Source: [Clostridium] fimetarium (GTDB taxonomy: Bacteria; Bacillota; Clostridia; Lachnospirales; Lachnospiraceae). Taken from it: a stretch of DNA of 64,000 nucleotides. Shown piece after piece: positions 61,938 through 64,000 of this stretch. Both the position numbers and the translations under genes were made by a program. The DNA is taken from assembly GCF_900111235.1 (NCBI RefSeq), contig NZ_FOJI01000004.1:124001-188000 (forward strand), written 5' to 3'. The stretch's first letter is position 1. Each line of letters opens with the position of its first letter. A model generated the notes under the pieces. That model was not told the origin of the DNA. It worked only from the letters and a program-made list of their open reading frames with translations, and searched no databases.

Positions 61938-62600
61938 ATGAATTTTGAATTATGTGCGTCAATGATGTGTGCGGATTTTGGAAATTTGGAAAAAGAGGTC
62001 AAAGATCTTGATGAAGGAGGAATAGATTCTTTTCATATTGACATAATGGATGGGCGTTATGTGCCGAATTATGCAATGTCACTTACTGATATGAAATATA
62101 TTAGAAGTGCAACAACTAAACCACTGGACGTTCATTTAATGATTGAACATCCTAATAGCCATATAGACATTTTTACAAGGAATTTAAGCGCTGGTGATAC
62201 AATTTACATACATCCTGAAGCAGAGTATAACCCTTCGACGGCGTTGCAGTATATTATTAATGCAGGAATGATACCTGGTATTGCAATAAATCCCGGAACG
62301 AGTGTAGAAACTATTATGGAAATGCTACGCATTGTTCAAAAGGTACTTGTGATGTCTGTAAATCCTGGAAATGCAGGTCAAATGTATTTGCCATATGTGG
62401 GCAAGAAAATAACGAAGCTTCTCTCTTTAAAAGATGAAATGGAATTTGATATTTATTGGGATGGAGCATGCAGTGCTGAAAAAATCCAGGAGTATGCGCC
62501 GAAAGGAGTAAATGGATTTGTGTTGGGAACTACTTTGCTTTTTGGAAAAGAAAGACCTTATGGGGAGATCATCAAAGATATAAGGGAACTAAAATTATAA
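61938..62600 (+). CDS. Ribulose-phosphate 3-epimerase family protein
   Basis: 220 residues, TIM barrel with the family's metal and phosphate motifs: 'FELCASMMCADFGNLEKEVK', 'FHIDIMDGRYVPNY' (H and D ligands), 'PLDVHLMIEHP', 'VLVMSVNPGNAGQMYLPYVG' and 'IYWDGACSAEKI'. The last catalytic segment usually reads VDGG; here it is WDGAC, so substrate use may differ from ribulose-5-phosphate. ATG 61938 is preferred over GTG 61929; the ribosome site is weak. It sits beside a polyol dehydrogenase, which suggests an island-specific sugar-phosphate route. Confidence 0.85.
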   Translation: MNFELCASMMCADFGNLEKEVKDLDEGGIDSFHIDIMDGRYVPNYAMSLTDMKYIRSATTKPLDVHLMIEHPNSHIDIFTRNLSAGDTIYIHPEAEYNPSTALQYIINAGMIPGIAINPGTSVETIMEMLRIVQKVLVMSVNPGNAGQMYLPYVGKKITKLLSLKDEMEFDIYWDGACSAEKIQEYAPKGVNGFVLGTTLLFGKERPYGEIIKDIRELKL

Positions 62601-62656
62601 CGTAGACAGTAATGAAAAGGCTCCAGTTATTGATAGAGGTCGAAATGAGGAAACAA

Positions 62657-63706
62657 ATGAAAGCATACGTATTAAATGCAATAAACCAACTAGATTTTAC
62701 GGAAACTCCAATTCCAACAATAAATGCTTCTCAAGTGCTTGTAGAAGTGAAAGCAGCAGGAATTTGTGGTTCAGATATTCCACGCATATATGAAACAGGG
62801 ACATATAGATATCCAACAATACCGGGTCATGAATTTTCAGGTGTTGTTAAAGCGGTTGGTAATCATGACAAATCATCTGATTGGATTGGAAAAAGAGTTG
62901 GTGTTTTTCCTTTGATTCCATGCCAGAAATGTTGCGCTTGCAAGAAAAAACTATATGAAATGTGCAGAAATTACAATTATTTGGGATCTCGTTGCGATGG
63001 TGGATTTGCAGAGTATGTGGCCGTCCCAGAATGGAATCTGATTCAATTGCCAGATGAAGTCAGCTTTGAAGATGCAGCAATGTTAGAACCTGCAGCTGTA
63101 GCGTTACATTCACTCCGTAGGGTACAGCTTTCGCAAAATATGACGGTTGCAGTGCTTGGCCTTGGTATGATTGGATTGTTGATTGTACAATGGATCGCAG
63201 CACTTGGAATTGAGAACGTATATGCCACTGGGCATCACAAAGAGCATGGCGAATTAATGAAATCGGTAGGAAAACACACTTATGCTTACTACGATGCTCA
63301 CAACCAAAATGTTGAAAAATGGTTATTGGAAGAGACAGGTGGAACAGGCGTTGATTTAGTTATTGATTGCGCTGGTTTTTCCCAGACACTTACAGAAGCA
63401 TTAAATGTTGTAAGCCCTGGTGGACAGATTTTAGTAGTGGGCAATCCTCATTCTGATATGATTTTACCCAAAGAAAGTTATTGGAAATTATTACGGAATC
63501 AGATTACAATTACGGGTAGCTGGAATTCTACATTTAATCACCAAAAGGATGACGACTGGCATAAGGTTTTGGAAGCATGTAAGGAAGGTAAAATAGATTT
63601 AAATAAAATAATTTCCCACCGGTTGCCATTTTCGGATTTAGAAAAAGGGCTTGATATTATGTATAATAAAACAGAATATAGAAATAAAATAATAATTGTC
63701 AGATGA
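62657..63706 (+). CDS. Zinc-dependent medium-chain polyol/sugar-phosphate dehydrogenase (TarJ-like)
   Basis: 349 residues from ATG 62657 (GAGG six bases upstream); earlier ATGs at 62612 and 62645 extend beyond the family start 'MKAYVLNAINQLDFTETPIP'. Catalytic zinc: 'AAGICGSDIPR' and 'PGHEFSGVV'. Structural zinc: four Cys in 'CQKCCACKKKLYEMC'. Cofactor: 'VAVLGLGMIGLLIVQWIAAL'. Closest types are galactitol-1-phosphate and ribitol-5-phosphate (TarJ) dehydrogenases. Following a pentose-phosphate epimerase and sharing an island with a TarI-like enzyme, it may make a pentitol phosphate (inference). Confidence 0.85.
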   Translation: MKAYVLNAINQLDFTETPIPTINASQVLVEVKAAGICGSDIPRIYETGTYRYPTIPGHEFSGVVKAVGNHDKSSDWIGKRVGVFPLIPCQKCCACKKKLYEMCRNYNYLGSRCDGGFAEYVAVPEWNLIQLPDEVSFEDAAMLEPAAVALHSLRRVQLSQNMTVAVLGLGMIGLLIVQWIAALGIENVYATGHHKEHGELMKSVGKHTYAYYDAHNQNVEKWLLEETGGTGVDLVIDCAGFSQTLTEALNVVSPGGQILVVGNPHSDMILPKESYWKLLRNQITITGSWNSTFNHQKDDDWHKVLEACKEGKIDLNKIISHRLPFSDLEKGLDIMYNKTEYRNKIIIVR

Positions 63707-63711
63707 TAAAT

Positions 63712-63840
63712 ATGTATAGATATTTTTTTGTGATTTTTCTTCTTTTACAGTTTATATTGACTGCACAAATTCTTACATTTTTAGTTGTTTATGGTATTTG
63801 CGTAATTTATGAAATAAGGTTCCTGTCAATTCAAAAATAG
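63712..63840 (+). CDS. Small hydrophobic ORF (42 aa), doubtful
   Basis: MYRYFFVIFLLLQFILTAQI onward, ending 'YEIRFLSIQK'. It is one or two membrane helices with no ribosome site. It could be a true small membrane protein or the remnant of a truncated membrane gene. The remaining sequence to the window end shows no other gene. Confidence 0.2.
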   Translation: MYRYFFVIFLLLQFILTAQILTFLVVYGICVIYEIRFLSIQK

Positions 63841-64000
63841 TTTGGAATTTTATTAGTTATTTTCCTTTGTATTTAACGTTGAACAAGTTAAAAAAATCCT
63901 GCTAAAACTTCCCTATATCATAAATGAGATCAAAATATTTCAATAATATAAAAAAGTTACTTATTATATATGAAGGCTAACCTTGAATTGTTAGGTGTGG

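Noticed and set aside
1-64000. CRISPR arrays, tRNA or rRNA genes, transposases, integrases
   Set aside because: None seen: no regularly spaced repeats, no cloverleaf or rRNA segments, and no intact recombinase gene even in the accessory block.

Overview
The window is low-GC Gram-positive DNA (roughly one third G+C) from a motile, spore-forming anaerobe. The combination of spoIIID, mbl and paired flagellar rod genes, a SAM-I riboswitch in front of metK, strong AAGGAGG ribosome sites and many Lachnospiraceae-type families points to Clostridia, most likely Lachnospiraceae. The genus cannot be fixed from the sequence alone.

Layout. 1-10.2 kb: the 3' end of a trigger-factor-like gene, a GGDEF diguanylate cyclase, a TetR regulator next to a YhgE/Pip membrane protein, and a 1406-residue cell-wall-anchored protein (LTD, PHP metallohydrolase, OB-fold, sortase signal), followed by a YibE/F membrane protein. 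11.4-16.1 kb: an accessory block flanked by a 193-bp direct repeat that carries the promoter and 5' half of spoIIID. It holds a HipB/HipA-type pair, a truncated AAA ATPase, a pRiA4b ORF-3-like protein, an RQC-minor protein and a frameshifted remnant. Intact spoIIID lies at the right edge. 16.3-23.3 kb: an HD-GYP phosphodiesterase (minus strand), SAM riboswitch-metK, a CmpB-type membrane protein, a structured leader, mbl, two FlgF/FlgG-type rod genes and flgJ. This is the Bacillus spoIIID-mbl-flhO-flhP order with extra genes inserted.

23.4-38.1 kb: a late flagellar cluster of recD2, comF, yvyF, flgM, flgN, two flgK genes, flgL, fliW, csrA, flaG, fliD, fliS, a FliT/FlgN-like gene and flagellin. 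Good sigma-28 promoters precede flgM, flaG and flagellin. The flagellin leader has a textbook CsrA hairpin plus a Shine-Dalgarno site with a CsrA core, which fits FliW-CsrA control of flagellin translation.

38.2-63.7 kb: a glycan island directly behind flagellin, probably for flagellin or another surface glycan. It contains about nine glycosyltransferase-like genes of GT2, GT-B, GT-D and WbsX type, a CDP-glycerol-phosphotransferase-like protein with an in-frame G10 tract, two methyltransferases (one fused to a kinase-like domain), two DUF4422 proteins, an IspD/TarI-like cytidylyltransferase, a ribulose-phosphate-epimerase-like protein and a zinc polyol dehydrogenase. The last three plus the phosphotransferase could form a CDP-pentitol route that decorates the glycan with polyol phosphate. 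Eight of the island's enzymes appear to carry a similar Rossmann-like accessory module. A reverse-strand FliD-like gene and a glycosyltransferase remnant sit at the junction between flagellin and the island.
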